DNA of 64,000 bases from positions 62,001 to 126,000 of the forward strand of contig NZ_JAFMOW010000063.1 of NCBI RefSeq assembly GCF_019049675.1. Direction: 5' to 3'. The first letter of the stretch is position 1. Every line of letters begins with the position of its first letter. This stretch comes from Rahnella bonaserana (lineage in GTDB: Bacteria > Pseudomonadota > Gammaproteobacteria > Enterobacterales > Enterobacteriaceae). Below are positions 1 to 13,458 of this stretch, one piece after another. The notes under the pieces were generated by a model. That model was not told where the DNA came from, ran no database searches, and worked only from the letters and a program-made list of their open reading frames with translations. A program made the position numbers and the translations under genes.

Positions 1-204
1 GGCCATGACGGTGAAAATCGCCTGCAGGAACGAGATATTCAAAAACGGATACGCCGCCAGCGTATTGGGGTTGGAAAGCGCCCCGCCAATTCCCAGCAGC
101 AATCCGGCTGCAGGCAAAATAGCGATGGGCAACATGAATGACTTGCCAAATTTTTGGGCTCTTTCGAACCACGCCCCGCCCCCTGAACCATTAAATATCG
201 ACAT
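1..204 (-). CDS. PTS sugar permease EIIC domain, N-terminal 68 residues (gene runs off the window)
   Basis: The reading frame starts at an ATG at 204, preceded by a GGAG ribosome site, and stays open to the window edge. The protein begins MSIFNG, followed by RAQKFGKSFMLPIAILPA and a glycine-rich hydrophobic stretch (GLLLGIGGAL). This is the usual amino end of EIIC permeases of the glucose/maltose/N-acetylglucosamine superfamily, inner-membrane proteins that import a sugar while phosphorylating it. The substrate cannot be read from 68 residues; MalX-like or another glucoside type are both possible. It diverges from an RpiR-type regulator at 370, the probable controller. The family call is firm, the substrate is open. 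Confidence 0.85.
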   Translation of the reverse strand, partial: MSIFNGSGGGAWFERAQKFGKSFMLPIAILPAAGLLLGIGGALSNPNTLAAYPFLNISFLQAIFTVMA

Positions 205-369
205 GAGATGACTCCGCGTTGTGTTGTTGTGATAATTATTTTCACCACACTATATAATTAAAATAATAATTACCATCAAATGTACAACGTTATCCATACG
301 GAATTCTTCTGGCGTTAACTGCGTCACATCAGCCAAACTAGTCAGGTCAATTATTCTGAGGAGAGCCGA
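205..369. promoter_or_regulatory. Divergent promoter/operator region between PTS permease and RpiR regulator
   Basis: This AT-rich spacer must hold both promoters. Two arms, GTGATAATTATTTTC (229-243) and AAAATAATAATTAC (260-273), form an imperfect inverted repeat that flanks a TATAAT at 253-258. The arrangement looks like an operator over a promoter and would suit a dimeric RpiR-type repressor. Seen: the repeat and the TATAAT. Inferred: regulator binding. Confidence 0.45.
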
Positions 370-1209
370 GTGAGTCAGACCAAGGAAACAGGCACGCTGT
401 TACTGCGAATGCGTCAGGGGCTGGAGAATTACAGTCCGACTCTGCATAAACTGGGCAGTTATGTACTGGAGCAGCCACAGCGCGTGCTTTACCTGACCAT
501 TACTGAGCTGGCGCGTGAGAGTGATACCAGTGAAGCCAGCGTCACGCGGCTTTGTCGCCAGCTGGGTTGCAAGGGGTTTACCGAATTTAAAATGGGTCTG
601 GCGCTGGAGACGCGGCAAAATCCGACGTTGCCGGCGGCAGAAGGAAATGACGACGTTCAGACGCTGATAGAAGACAGCATCACCGCTTTGCGTGATACCG
701 GAAAACTGCTTGATCGTCAGGTACTGGCGGACGCAGCGTTGCACATCCATAACGCACGCTCCGTTCAGGTGTATGGTGTCGCGGCCAGCGCTATCGTGGC
801 GGACTACCTGGGCTATAAATTGCTGCGTCTGGGTAAAGCGTCGCAATGTTTCGCCGATATGCACCGTGCGGCGATGAATGCCGTGAGTCTGGACGACCGG
901 GATATTGTGGTGGTCATTTCCAGCTCAGGTTCCACTAAAGATGTATTGCACGCCGCCGCGCTGGCAAAGCGTCAGGGCACCACCGTTATCGGCATCAGTA
1001 ATACGCTGCGTAGTCCGCTTTCCTCGCTGGCTGATATTTTACTGGTGGCCGCTAAACCCGAGGGCCCGCTGACGGCGGGATTACTGACGTCAAAAGTCGG
1101 CGGGATGTTACTGGTGGAATTACTGATCAATCAGCTGTTAACGCACTCCCCGGATTATCTGCAGGCCAGCGAACACAGCGCGAGCGCCACGCTTTCTTTA
1201 TTGCTGTAA
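370..1209 (+). CDS. RpiR/MurR family transcriptional regulator (HTH + SIS sugar-phosphate domain)
   Basis: A 279-residue regulator. The GTG start at 370 is chosen because GAGGAGA lies just upstream. Residues about 1-80 form the RpiR helix-turn-helix, with the family signature around LTITELARESDTSEASVTR (about 41-59). Residues about 125-255 form a SIS fold that senses phosphosugars, including a VVVISSSGSTKD loop. Members control catabolic genes for the sugar phosphate they bind. Divergent orientation next to the PTS permease points to that operon as the target. The effector and the direction of control (repressor or activator) cannot be told from sequence. Confidence 0.9.
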   Translation: MSQTKETGTLLLRMRQGLENYSPTLHKLGSYVLEQPQRVLYLTITELARESDTSEASVTRLCRQLGCKGFTEFKMGLALETRQNPTLPAAEGNDDVQTLIEDSITALRDTGKLLDRQVLADAALHIHNARSVQVYGVAASAIVADYLGYKLLRLGKASQCFADMHRAAMNAVSLDDRDIVVVISSSGSTKDVLHAAALAKRQGTTVIGISNTLRSPLSSLADILLVAAKPEGPLTAGLLTSKVGGMLLVELLINQLLTHSPDYLQASEHSASATLSLLL

Positions 1210-1246
1210 GCGGAAGATATCCGCATCTTCCCCTAAATTGCGGACA

Positions 1247-1274
1247 TAAAAAAACCCGCCGAAGCGGGTTTTTT
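1247..1274. terminator. Bidirectional intrinsic terminator between rpiR-type gene and eno
   Basis: AAAACCCGC and GCGGGTTTT pair around a CGAA loop, with A and T runs on both sides. It can serve both convergent genes. Confidence 0.9.
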
Positions 1275-1297
1275 AAGAAAGCGTTACGGGGCAGTAA

Positions 1298-2626
<1,329 letters not shown>

Positions 2627-2677
2627 CTAAAGCTTCGGTTAAACGACGTGCCTGAGGCACATCGTTTCGCCGGTATT

Positions 2678-4663
<1,986 letters not shown>

Positions 4664-5467
4664 CTAGCCTTCTGATTTTTTCACCTGCTGCCAGGCGTCT
4701 TCCATCTGCTCAAGTGTAGCATCGTCCATGTTTAAGCCTTTCCCGCGGATAATTTCTTCGACCTGCCGGAAACGACGCTCAAACTTGCGGTTGGCGGCCT
4801 GCAGCGCATCTTCCGCTTTGTGGCCTAAATGTCGGGAAAGGTTCACCGTCGCAAACAGCAGATCGCCGATTTCCTCACCGAGCTTTTCTTCGTCGATGAC
4901 TGCCTGACGCGCTTCAAACATCACTTCGTCGATTTCTTCATACACTTTGTCGAGCACCGGCCCGAGCGTGGTCCAGTCGAAACCGACATTCGAACAGCGC
5001 TTTTGAATTTTGTGCGCTTTCATCAGCGCAGGCAGCGCGGAAGGAATGTCATCCAGCGCCGAATGCAGGGATTTCTCCGCCCGTTCCTTTGCTTTGCGCG
5101 CTTCCCATTTCACCAGCACATCTTTGCTGCTGGCATCTTTCGACCACGCCGCTTCCTGACCAAAGATTTGCGGATGGCGGCGCTCTAATTTGTCCGAAAT
5201 GGCATTGCAGATGTCGTCAAACTCAAACAGCCCCTGCTCGCTGCCCATTTGTGCGTAAAACACCACCTGAAACAGCAGATCGCCCAGTTCGTCGCGCACA
5301 TCGTCGTAATCTTTGCGGGCGATGGCGTCCAGCACTTCGTAGGTTTCTTCCAGCGTGTACGGGGCAATCGTCTCAAAAGTTTGCTCTTTATCCCAAGGGC
5401 AACCGGCCTGAGGATCACGCAGGGTTTTCATAATGGTGAGCAGGCGTTGCAAAGAAGAGTCGGTCAT
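4664..5467 (-). CDS. mazG: Nucleoside triphosphate pyrophosphohydrolase MazG
   Basis: A 267-residue MazG, which hydrolyses nucleoside triphosphates to monophosphates and pyrophosphate and, in E. coli, influences ppGpp level and survival under starvation. The tandem MazG domains are visible: the first starts LRDPQAGCPWDKEQT and carries EETYEVLDAI with a downstream DELGDLLFQV, and the second has EEIDEVMFEA with EEIGDLLFATV. These acidic helices bind magnesium. It lies downstream of relA on the same strand across a relA terminator, a conserved relA-mazG-pyrG order. No mazE/mazF toxin pair lies between relA and mazG, where E. coli carries one. Confidence 0.98.
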   Translation of the reverse strand: MTDSSLQRLLTIMKTLRDPQAGCPWDKEQTFETIAPYTLEETYEVLDAIARKDYDDVRDELGDLLFQVVFYAQMGSEQGLFEFDDICNAISDKLERRHPQIFGQEAAWSKDASSKDVLVKWEARKAKERAEKSLHSALDDIPSALPALMKAHKIQKRCSNVGFDWTTLGPVLDKVYEEIDEVMFEARQAVIDEEKLGEEIGDLLFATVNLSRHLGHKAEDALQAANRKFERRFRQVEEIIRGKGLNMDDATLEQMEDAWQQVKKSEG

Positions 5468-5507
5468 AGGATCTGTCCGTTTTAAAATAGAGGGGTCAAA
5501 ACATAAA

Positions 5508-5534
5508 AGAAAAGGCCCGACTGGCGGGCCTTAT
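5508..5534 (-). terminator. relA intrinsic terminator
   Basis: On the minus strand AAGGCCCGCCAGTCGGGCCTT forms a strong stem followed by TTTCTTTT. It lies between the relA stop and mazG. Confidence 0.85.
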
Positions 5535-5544
5535 AAGAGTTTGA

Positions 5545-7782
5545 TCAGCTGCCGTGAAGTCGCTTGGCTTCAATCACATCCGGCAACTGGTTCAGTTTGG
5601 CGATCACGCGTCCCAGAACCTGAGGGTTATAGATTTCGATATCCATATCAATGGTCGCCAATTGCTGACGTGTATCACTGCGGCTGGCCACACCGAGCAC
5701 GTTCACTTTCTCGTTAGCCAGAATGGTGGTGATATCACGCAGCAGGCCGCTGCGGTCGTTCGCCACCACACGCACTACCAGTGAATAACCGCTGGAATAG
5801 CTTTCGCCCCACACGGCATCAACCACACGTTCCGGCGCATTCGAGCGTAAATCTTCCAGCTGATCACAGTCGGCACGGTGGATTGAAATCCCGCGTCCCT
5901 GCGTGATGTAACCGACGATTTCGTCGCCCGGGATCGGCTGGCAGCAACGCGCAATGTGGTGCATCAGATTCCCCACACCTTCGACAACGACGCGGCCATT
6001 GTCTTTGGAACGCGTCGGCGGTGGCGTAGTTTTCTGCGTCAGCTGGCGCAGCGCTTCTTTATCCATCTCTTCCGCACTCGGCTTTTTCAGCTGAGATTGC
6101 AGGAAGTTCACCATCTGATTCAGACGGATATCGCCGTTGCCGATCGCGGCCAGCACTTCATCCAGCGAGTTGACGTTGTAGCGTGGCAGCAGCAGTTTCT
6201 CGGCATCTTTGATGCTGATATCCAGTCTGTCCAGCTCGTCGTCGAGGATTTGTTTACCGGCAATAATGTTCTTATCGCGATCCTGTTTACGGAACCAGTT
6301 TTGGATTTTCGAACGCCCGCGGCTGGTTGTAACGTAACCGAGGCTCGGGTTCAGCCAGTCGCGGCTTGGGTTCGCATGCTTCTGGGTGATGATTTCAATC
6401 TGATCGCCCATCTGCAACTGATAGGTAAACGGCACGATACGCCCGCCGATTTTCGCCCCGATACACCGGTGACCGACATCGCTGTGGATGTGGTACGCGA
6501 AGTCGAGCGGCGTGGAGCCCATTGGCAGATCGATAACGTCGCCTTTTGGCGTAAACACGTAAACACGATCGTCGAAGACCTGGCTGCGCACTTCGTCGAG
6601 CATTTCGCCCGAATCGGCCATTTCTTCCTGCCACGCGATCAGTTTACGCAGCCACGCAATGCGGCCTTCGTAGCCACCGCTGCGGCCACCGGCCACGGCA
6701 GTGCCTTCTTTGTATTTCCAGTGCGCGGCGACGCCCAGTTCGGCATCTTCGTGCATCTGGCGGGTACGGATCTGCACTTCAAGCGTTTTACCGCGCGGGC
6801 CTAATACGACGGTATGAATCGACTGATAACCGTTCGGTTTCGGGTTGGCGACGTAATCGTCAAACTCATCCGGCAGATGGCGGAAATGGGTATGCACAAT
6901 CCCTAACGCGGCGTAGCAATCCTGCAAACGTTCCACCACGATACGCACGGCGCGCACGTCGAAGAGTTCGTCGAAGGACAGGGATTTTTTCTGCATCTTG
7001 CGCCAGATGCTGTAGATATGTTTCGGGCGGCCATAGACATCAACTTTGATGCCCTCTTCCGCCATCGCATTTTTAACCGTCGAGACAAAATCGTCGATGT
7101 ACTGCTCACGGTCGATACGACGTTCGTGCAGCAGTTTGGCGATGCGTTTGTATTCGTCAGGATGCAGATAACGGAAGCAGAAATCTTCCAGCTCCCATTT
7201 CAGCTGACCGATACCCAGACGGTTGGCCAGCGGCGCGTAGATATTGGTACATTCTTTCGCCGCCAGAACGCGCTCTTCTTCCGGCGCATCTTTTACTTCG
7301 CGCAGGTGCGCGATACGTTCGGCGAGTTTCAGCACCACGCAGCGGAAATCTTCCACCATCGCCAGCAGCATACGGCGGACGTTGTCCACCTGCTCGGAAG
7401 CCATGGAGTCGTTTTGCGTGGCTTTCAGCTGGCGGATGGCGTCCATATCGCGCACGCCGTGCACCAGATCGGTGATGCCTTTACCGAACTGTTGAGTCAG
7501 GGTGTCTTCGTCGATGATGCCGTCATCAACCAGCGGAAACAGCAGCGCCGCGCGCATACTGTCGTTATCCATGCTGAGGGTCGAGAGGATTTCAACCATC
7601 TCAAGGCCGCGCCACAGCAGCAGCGAGGCGTCAGGATGGCCCTGCGTTTGTTGCTCGCAGTAGCGCCAGGTTTCGGCTAAACGCTCACATGATTGCTGGC
7701 TGGACAGTCCTAAACTGTTGATCCAGTCGTCGAGCGCGAACTCGCCAGCTGTGTTCAGATGTGCACTTCTTACCGCAACCAT
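5545..7782 (-). CDS. relA: GTP pyrophosphokinase RelA, (p)ppGpp synthetase I
   Basis: A 745-residue ribosome-associated stringent response enzyme that makes pppGpp/ppGpp when uncharged tRNA enters the A site. Order of domains: a degenerate hydrolase domain (FPLVDDG, about residue 87, where active homologues carry His-Asp, so no hydrolase activity is expected), a synthetase domain with RPKHIYSIW and the DEFDDY acidic motif, TGS (about 405-465), a zinc-finger-like CCQPIPGD region near 610, and a carboxyl-terminal ACT domain. It starts MVAVRSAH as in E. coli. Only nine bases separate the rlmD stop from relA, so the two are probably co-transcribed. Confidence 0.99.
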   Translation of the reverse strand: MVAVRSAHLNTAGEFALDDWINSLGLSSQQSCERLAETWRYCEQQTQGHPDASLLLWRGLEMVEILSTLSMDNDSMRAALLFPLVDDGIIDEDTLTQQFGKGITDLVHGVRDMDAIRQLKATQNDSMASEQVDNVRRMLLAMVEDFRCVVLKLAERIAHLREVKDAPEEERVLAAKECTNIYAPLANRLGIGQLKWELEDFCFRYLHPDEYKRIAKLLHERRIDREQYIDDFVSTVKNAMAEEGIKVDVYGRPKHIYSIWRKMQKKSLSFDELFDVRAVRIVVERLQDCYAALGIVHTHFRHLPDEFDDYVANPKPNGYQSIHTVVLGPRGKTLEVQIRTRQMHEDAELGVAAHWKYKEGTAVAGGRSGGYEGRIAWLRKLIAWQEEMADSGEMLDEVRSQVFDDRVYVFTPKGDVIDLPMGSTPLDFAYHIHSDVGHRCIGAKIGGRIVPFTYQLQMGDQIEIITQKHANPSRDWLNPSLGYVTTSRGRSKIQNWFRKQDRDKNIIAGKQILDDELDRLDISIKDAEKLLLPRYNVNSLDEVLAAIGNGDIRLNQMVNFLQSQLKKPSAEEMDKEALRQLTQKTTPPPTRSKDNGRVVVEGVGNLMHHIARCCQPIPGDEIVGYITQGRGISIHRADCDQLEDLRSNAPERVVDAVWGESYSSGYSLVVRVVANDRSGLLRDITTILANEKVNVLGVASRSDTRQQLATIDMDIEIYNPQVLGRVIAKLNQLPDVIEAKRLHGS

Positions 7783-7791
7783 ACCCTCTCC

Positions 7792-9162
7792 CTACGTTTC
7801 TGACACAACGCCTGTGTCAGACGGGTTGATAAACAGAGCCATCGATTCAAGGTGCCCGGTGTGCGGGAACATATCCAACATACGCACCTGAGCTAAACGA
7901 TAACCCGCCTCCAACAAAATTTTACTGTCCCGCGCCAATGTTGTGGGGTTGCATGACACATACACCACACGCGCCGGGGCAAGCTTAACGATATGCGCCA
8001 TCACGCCAGCAGCGCCGCCCCGGGCCGGATCCAGCAAGATTTTATTGAAGCCTTGCGCTGCCCAGGGTTGTTTACTGACATCATCTTCCAGATTTTCGTG
8101 GAAGAAAGAGGCATTTTCTAATCCATTATTCCGGGCATTATCTTGCCCATTCGCCACCAGTGTAGCAACACCTTCGACGCCGACAACCTGCGTAGCTCTT
8201 TTTGCCAGTGGCAGAGTGAAATTCCCCATCCCGCAGAACAAATCCAGCACACGATCCTCAGGCTTCAGTTCCAGCCATTGCAAGGCCTGCGCCACCATTT
8301 GCTGGTTAACTGCGTCATTCACCTGAATAAAATCGCGCGGACCAAATTTCAGATTCAGACCATCAATCTGATAATAAGGCGTTTCACCGCATAAGCGCTC
8401 CAGCGTATCGCTGTCAGGTGCCAGGAAAATCGTCAGCTGATGTTGCGCGGCAAACGCGGTCAGGCGCGCGCGATCGGCTTCACTGAGCGGATCAAGGTGG
8501 CGCAGCACCAGCAGCGGACCGTTATCCGCCAGCACCAGTTCCAGATGTCCGAGACGTTTTGCTGCCGACAACGACGACAGGCATTCCTGCACCGGCACCA
8601 GCAGTTGTTCCAGTTCAGGACGCAAAACCGGGCATTTTGTGATGGCAACCAGATCGTTTGAACCTTCCTGACGGAACCCCATCACCAGCGGACCGTTCGC
8701 CGTTCCCGCTTTACGCCCCGGTTTAACGCCCGCAATTTGCAATCCCAGACGCGCGCGACGGCGGTAGCCGTATTGCGGACCGGCAATCACCGGCTGAGGA
8801 TCCGCCTGAACTCCGGTTTCGCGTGCAATCAGGCGCAACAGTGACGCCGATTTGCTGCTCTGTTGCAGCGCCTCACTGGCGTGCTGTTGCTGGCAACCGC
8901 CGCAGACCGAATAGTGCGGACAAACCGGTTTCACACGATCCGCGCTGGTGGTCAGCAAACGTTTCAGCCGCCCTTTGGCGTACTTACTTTTATCTTCTGT
9001 TAAAGTGACTTCTGCCTGTTCACCGGGCAGTAAACCACTGACAAACACGGCTTTGCCGTTGTGACGTGCGACACCCTGCCCGAAAGCATCAAGGTCGGTT
9101 GCGGTCACAGTTATCGTTTGCCGGGTCGTCACGCGGCGGTTCGGAGAGTAGAATTGAGCCAT
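7792..9162 (-). CDS. rlmD: 23S rRNA m5U1939 methyltransferase RlmD (RumA)
   Basis: A 456-residue SAM-dependent methyltransferase that makes 5-methyluridine at position 1939 of 23S rRNA. An amino-terminal TRAM domain precedes the iron-sulphur cysteines ([10 protein letters not shown], with a fourth Cys in ITKCPVL). The Rossmann core carries [16 protein letters not shown], and the catalytic cysteine sits in [12 protein letters not shown]. It is about 20 residues longer than the E. coli protein, mostly by small insertions and a slightly extended tail. It heads the rlmD-relA unit and diverges from barA across 64 bases. Confidence 0.98.
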   Translation of the reverse strand: MAQFYSPNRRVTTRQTITVTATDLDAFGQGVARHNGKAVFVSGLLPGEQAEVTLTEDKSKYAKGRLKRLLTTSADRVKPVCPHYSVCGGCQQQHASEALQQSSKSASLLRLIARETGVQADPQPVIAGPQYGYRRRARLGLQIAGVKPGRKAGTANGPLVMGFRQEGSNDLVAITKCPVLRPELEQLLVPVQECLSSLSAAKRLGHLELVLADNGPLLVLRHLDPLSEADRARLTAFAAQHQLTIFLAPDSDTLERLCGETPYYQIDGLNLKFGPRDFIQVNDAVNQQMVAQALQWLELKPEDRVLDLFCGMGNFTLPLAKRATQVVGVEGVATLVANGQDNARNNGLENASFFHENLEDDVSKQPWAAQGFNKILLDPARGGAAGVMAHIVKLAPARVVYVSCNPTTLARDSKILLEAGYRLAQVRMLDMFPHTGHLESMALFINPSDTGVVSET

Positions 9163-9226
9163 TATTGTCGATTACACGCTGGTTTATTAAGCTTAGCTGG
9201 AGCTAATTCTCCCACATTGGAACCCC

Positions 9227-11977
9227 ATGACCAAATATAGCCTTCGCGCAAGGATGATGATCCTGATTCTGGCACCGACTTTAATGATCGGTTTGCTGCT
9301 CAGCACCTTCTTTGTGGTCCATCGCTACAACGAGTTGCAGAATCAGCTGACAGAAGCCGGAGCCAGTATTATCGAGCCTCTGGCGGTCGCGAGCGAATAT
9401 GGCATGACGTTCCGTGAACGCGAACCGGTCAAGCGCCTGATCAGTCGTCTGCACCGCAATCATTCGGATATTGTGCGCAGCATCAGCGTATTTGATGGCG
9501 ACAATAAACTGTTTGCCAGTTCGACATCTCAGCACGACGGCAGTCCGCTGCAGGTAAAACGTACAGAGGATATTCCCCGCGACCTCACCAAGGAACGCTC
9601 CGGTGATGTGCTGATTTTGCGCACGCCCATTCAGGCCGAAAACCACACAGAGGCCGATGACGAATCTTTCAGCGCTTCGCCGGATCACCAGTTAGGTTAC
9701 ATCGCCATTGAGCTGGATTTACGTTCGGTCAAACTGGCGCAGTATCAGGAAGCGTTTGTTTCCACCATGTTGCTGCTGTTGTGTCTGGGGATCGCCACGC
9801 TGTTCGCCTACCGCCTGATGCGCGACGTCACCGGGCCTATCCGCAATATGGTCAATACCGTTGACCGTATCCGGCGCGGACAGCTCGACAGCCGTGTGGA
9901 AGGCAACATGCCGGGCGAACTGAGTATGCTGAAAAACGGCATCAACTCGATGGCGATGTCGCTGACGGCGTATCACGAAGAAGTGCAGCAGAATATCGAT
10001 CAGGCAACGTCAGATCTGCGTGAAACGCTCGAGCAGATGGAAATCCAGAACGTTGAGCTGGATCTGGCGAAAAAGCGGGCGCAGGAAGCGGCGCGTATCA
10101 AATCCGAATTCCTGGCCAATATGTCCCACGAGCTGCGTACCCCGCTTAATGGCGTGATTGGCTTTACCCGTCAGACGCTGAAAACCCCGCTGTCGCCGAC
10201 GCAGGCGGATTATCTGCAAACCATTGAGCGTTCTGCTAACCATCTGCTGACTATCATTAATGACGTGCTGGATTTCTCAAAACTCGAAGCCGGCAAACTG
10301 GTGCTGGAGCACATTCCGTTCTCGCTGCGTGAAATGCTCGATGAAGTGGTGATTTTGCTGGCCCATACCGCTCATGATAAAGGGCTGGAGCTGACGCTGA
10401 ACGTCCACAACAATGTGCCGGAAAATGTGCTGGGCGATCCGATGCGCATGCAGCAAGTGGTGACTAACTTGCTGGGAAATGCGATTAAGTTCACCGAAAC
10501 CGGCAATATTGATATCAACGTGGAATTGCGTTCTCAGAACAATTTACAGGTTGAACTGGAAGTGCAAATTCACGACACCGGCATCGGGATTTCCGAGCGT
10601 CAGCAGTCGCAGTTGTTCCAGGCTTTCCGTCAGGCAGATGCCAGCATTTCACGCCGTCACGGCGGCACCGGATTAGGGCTGGTAATCACCCAGCGGCTGG
10701 TTAAAGAAATGGGCGGTGATATCAGTTTCTACAGCCAGATCAACCGCGGCTCAACGTTCTGGTTCCACGTCACCCTTGAACTGAATGAAAACCGTCACAT
10801 CACACCGGTTTCCATGAGTCATCTTGAAGGTAAACGTCTGGCGTATGTCGAGGCCAATCCGGCAGCGGCAAAAGCCACGATGGAAATCCTGCAGGCCACG
10901 CCGCTGGATGTCACGCACCGCACGACAATTGCAGCGCTTCCGGAAACCCATTACGACATTATGCTGTGCAGCATTCCGGTGAACCCCGATATGGCGCTGT
11001 CCGATTACGACGGCAAACTGCAAAGGGTGTTCAGCATGACACAGCATCTGTTACTGGCACTGCCAAGCCAGTTCCAGGTGGATGCCGAAGAGCTGAAACG
11101 GCGCGGGGTCGAGGCTTGTCTGATTAAACCCATGTCGAGCATCCGTTTACTGCCGTTATTGCTCAAAGAGCAGCAGGCGTCGGTGCGGGTGATCAACAGT
11201 GATGAGAATAAAACGTCGCGCCTGCCGCTGACGGCAATGGCGGTGGATGACAATCCGGCCAACCTCAAACTGATTGGCGCGTTGCTGGAAGAACTGGTGG
11301 AAACCACCGTGCTGTGTCATAGCGGTGAAGAAGCGATTGAAGTCGCGCGCCACACAGATCTCGACATTATTCTGATGGATATTCAGATGCCGGATATCGA
11401 CGGTATCCGCGCCAGTGAAATCATTCATCAGATGGCCCGCCATGCCAAAACGCCGGTGGTGGCGGTCACCGCGCACTCGCTGAGTGGTGAACGCGAGCAA
11501 TTGCTGAAGCTGGGCATGGACGATTATCTGTCTAAACCGATTGATGAAAGTATGCTGAAAAACGTGCTGTCACGACATCAGACTCATCAGACGCAACTGG
11601 ATTCTCCGTTGCAGTCCGGCGAAGAACTGGCGCCGATCAGCACACTCGACTGGCAGCTGGCATTAAGTCAGTCAGCCAATAAAGTAGCGCTGGCGCAGGA
11701 CTTGCTGCAAATGCTGGTGGAATTCCTGCCGCAGGTGGCGGAACGCGTGGAAGCTGTCACCCGGGGCGAACCGGACAACGATATTCTGGCGCTGATCCAT
11801 AAACTGCACGGCAGTTGCAGTTACAGCGGCGTACCGCGCCTTAAACAGCTGTGTTTCTACATCGAACAACAGCTGCGACAGGGCGTCAGCGTGGAAACAC
11901 TGGAACCGGAATGGTTTGAATTGCTTGATGAAATCGACAATGTGAAGCGCGCCGCGCTGGCCTATTTACCGAAATAA
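9227..11977 (+). CDS. barA: Hybrid sensor histidine kinase BarA
   Basis: A 916-residue inner-membrane tripartite sensor kinase. Partnered with UvrY it drives CsrB/CsrC small RNA synthesis and so carbon-storage control, in response to short-chain carboxylates. Seen in order: a transmembrane segment near 10-30, a periplasmic loop, a second transmembrane segment near 178-196, HAMP (about 197-250), the kinase domain with H301 in [13 protein letters not shown]-binding boxes (GTGLGLVI near 481), a receiver domain with D718 in ILMDIQMPD, and an HPt domain with H861 in HKLHGSC. All three phosphorelay residues are intact. uvrY is not in this window. Confidence 0.99.
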   Translation: MTKYSLRARMMILILAPTLMIGLLLSTFFVVHRYNELQNQLTEAGASIIEPLAVASEYGMTFREREPVKRLISRLHRNHSDIVRSISVFDGDNKLFASSTSQHDGSPLQVKRTEDIPRDLTKERSGDVLILRTPIQAENHTEADDESFSASPDHQLGYIAIELDLRSVKLAQYQEAFVSTMLLLLCLGIATLFAYRLMRDVTGPIRNMVNTVDRIRRGQLDSRVEGNMPGELSMLKNGINSMAMSLTAYHEEVQQNIDQATSDLRETLEQMEIQNVELDLAKKRAQEAARIKSEFLANMSHELRTPLNGVIGFTRQTLKTPLSPTQADYLQTIERSANHLLTIINDVLDFSKLEAGKLVLEHIPFSLREMLDEVVILLAHTAHDKGLELTLNVHNNVPENVLGDPMRMQQVVTNLLGNAIKFTETGNIDINVELRSQNNLQVELEVQIHDTGIGISERQQSQLFQAFRQADASISRRHGGTGLGLVITQRLVKEMGGDISFYSQINRGSTFWFHVTLELNENRHITPVSMSHLEGKRLAYVEANPAAAKATMEILQATPLDVTHRTTIAALPETHYDIMLCSIPVNPDMALSDYDGKLQRVFSMTQHLLLALPSQFQVDAEELKRRGVEACLIKPMSSIRLLPLLLKEQQASVRVINSDENKTSRLPLTAMAVDDNPANLKLIGALLEELVETTVLCHSGEEAIEVARHTDLDIILMDIQMPDIDGIRASEIIHQMARHAKTPVVAVTAHSLSGEREQLLKLGMDDYLSKPIDESMLKNVLSRHQTHQTQLDSPLQSGEELAPISTLDWQLALSQSANKVALAQDLLQMLVEFLPQVAERVEAVTRGEPDNDILALIHKLHGSCSYSGVPRLKQLCFYIEQQLRQGVSVETLEPEWFELLDEIDNVKRAALAYLPK

Positions 11978-11998
11978 GCCATCCTGCGGTAAAAAGAA

Positions 11999-12027
11999 TA
12001 ACGCCCGGCATCGTCCGGGCGTTTTTG
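11999..12027 (+). terminator. barA intrinsic terminator
   Basis: ACGCCCGG and CCGGGCGT pair around CATCGT, followed by TTTTTGT. It also lies just past the stop of the convergent gene at 12033. Confidence 0.88.
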
Positions 12028-12032
12028 TATCG

Positions 12033-13340
12033 TCAGAACCAGGTCGTCACCGCGCCGGTCACATCCCACTGCTCGTTGACCAGCAGCAACTGACGCCATT
12101 TATCGAACGTCAGGCACGGATGGCTGATATCAAAGACCAGCATGTCACCCACTTTCAGATCGGCGTTTTCAGGTATCGACATAAACGCGTGCTGATCCAT
12201 CATCGCGAACACTTTCCAGTCTTCCGGCGCAGGCACCACCGTGGTGTATCCCGCCTGTGTGGCGCTGCGCGGACGGAAATGCCCGGCGGCTTTCGGGTAC
12301 CCGGCGTCATAACCGGCATCACGCTTACCGAAAGCGATAATTGCCCTGCCCGGCTCCGGCAGCGACTGCACCGCCGCCCAGACCTGCAACGCGGGCTGTA
12401 AACTGCTGTTCATCTCGCGGGCCACCGGATTGCTGGTTTGCATACGCTCAAGCGCCGCCTGATACGCGCCGACATCGTGCGTCACGTAGCAACCGGAACG
12501 CAGGATGATATCGAGGGTATAGCGTTTTTCAGCATCAAGATGCGTGTCTTCGCGCGTCAGTTCTTCAGCCACCACATCGAACCAGGCGGAACCGGCGCCG
12601 GTTAAAATGACCTGTGGTTCGGCAAATTCTCCGGCCTGTGCCAGCACTTGCGTACGGGTCATAACGTGGCGCAGAAAATCGCGGATCACGGCCTCGTCAC
12701 TACTGACACCTTCGTAAAGCTCGACGCCGACCAGCGCCAGCGACTGCGGCCAGCGTTTGACCGCCGCCAGCACGTCGGCTTCCTGTTCATCGGTACGGAT
12801 GCCTGTTCGCCCGCCCGCAATGCCGTATTCAAACATCACGCGCAGTTTCAGTTGCTGACTGGCAAAGTAATGCCCGAGTGCCTCGGCGTTATCTGCCGAA
12901 TCAACAATGCAGGTAAAATCGAAAGCCGGATCTTCACGCATCAGCCCGGCGATCATCGCCATATTGCCTTTGCCGACCAGCTGATTGGCCATAATCACTT
13001 TGCGCACGCCATGCGCGAATGCCGCATTAACCTGTGGCGCAGTCGCCAGCGTAATGCCCCACGCGCCAAACTCCAGCTGCATCTGATACAGCTCAGGGCT
13101 CATGGTGGTTTTGCCGTGCGGTGCCAGTTTCAGCTGATAGCGCTGAATAAATTCACGCATCCAGGAAAGATTATGTTCGACTCTCTCTTCGAGCAGCACC
13201 GCCACCGGCAGGCTGACGTCTTCACGAAGAATATTCCAGCCTTGCCCGCGGATATCGCCCTTGCGCGCACCGGCACTCAGCGGCCCCAGCCCTTTAGTCA
13301 GGGTGTTTACCGGCTGCTGTGAAAAATCAATCTCTGACAT
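12033..13340 (-). CDS. PLP-dependent amino acid deaminase / D-serine dehydratase-like protein (alanine racemase fold)
   Basis: A 435-residue fold-type III PLP enzyme. The amino-terminal TIM-barrel domain carries the likely PLP lysine K77 in APHGKTTMSP. The carboxyl-terminal domain is of the D-serine dehydratase-like kind, with candidate zinc ligands in DQHAFM and ISHPCLTFDKW. Relatives act on D-threonine, D-serine or related beta-hydroxy amino acids; many are annotated simply as amino acid deaminase. It is not DsdA, which has fold type II. The substrate is not decidable here. It lies upstream of nothing on its own strand but is separated from garK by a terminator, so it is its own unit. Confidence 0.85.
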   Translation of the reverse strand: MSEIDFSQQPVNTLTKGLGPLSAGARKGDIRGQGWNILREDVSLPVAVLLEERVEHNLSWMREFIQRYQLKLAPHGKTTMSPELYQMQLEFGAWGITLATAPQVNAAFAHGVRKVIMANQLVGKGNMAMIAGLMREDPAFDFTCIVDSADNAEALGHYFASQQLKLRVMFEYGIAGGRTGIRTDEQEADVLAAVKRWPQSLALVGVELYEGVSSDEAVIRDFLRHVMTRTQVLAQAGEFAEPQVILTGAGSAWFDVVAEELTREDTHLDAEKRYTLDIILRSGCYVTHDVGAYQAALERMQTSNPVAREMNSSLQPALQVWAAVQSLPEPGRAIIAFGKRDAGYDAGYPKAAGHFRPRSATQAGYTTVVPAPEDWKVFAMMDQHAFMSIPENADLKVGDMLVFDISHPCLTFDKWRQLLLVNEQWDVTGAVTTWF

Positions 13341-13402
13341 ACGTGTTTTCTCTCTGGCGGATGTTTCTAAAACCTATCGTAAAAACAGCGGAAATAAAAT
13401 AC

Positions 13403-13443
13403 AAAAAACCGGCGCAGGGAAGGCCTGAACGCCGGTTTTTTTC
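13403..13443 (-). terminator. Intrinsic terminator after garK
   Basis: AAAAACCGGCG and CGCCGGTTTTTTT pair around a 15-base loop. On the minus strand it follows garK, and the run of T on both strands allows either direction. Confidence 0.8.
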
Positions 13444-13458
13444 GCTGACGGCTGTCAG

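Noticed and set aside
5956-6804. 282-codon plus-strand open frame opposite relA
   Set aside because: Lies wholly over conserved RelA domains; no start signals.
12033-13340. Calling this gene dsdA (D-serine ammonia-lyase)
   Set aside because: The fold is alanine-racemase type III, not the fold-type II of DsdA.
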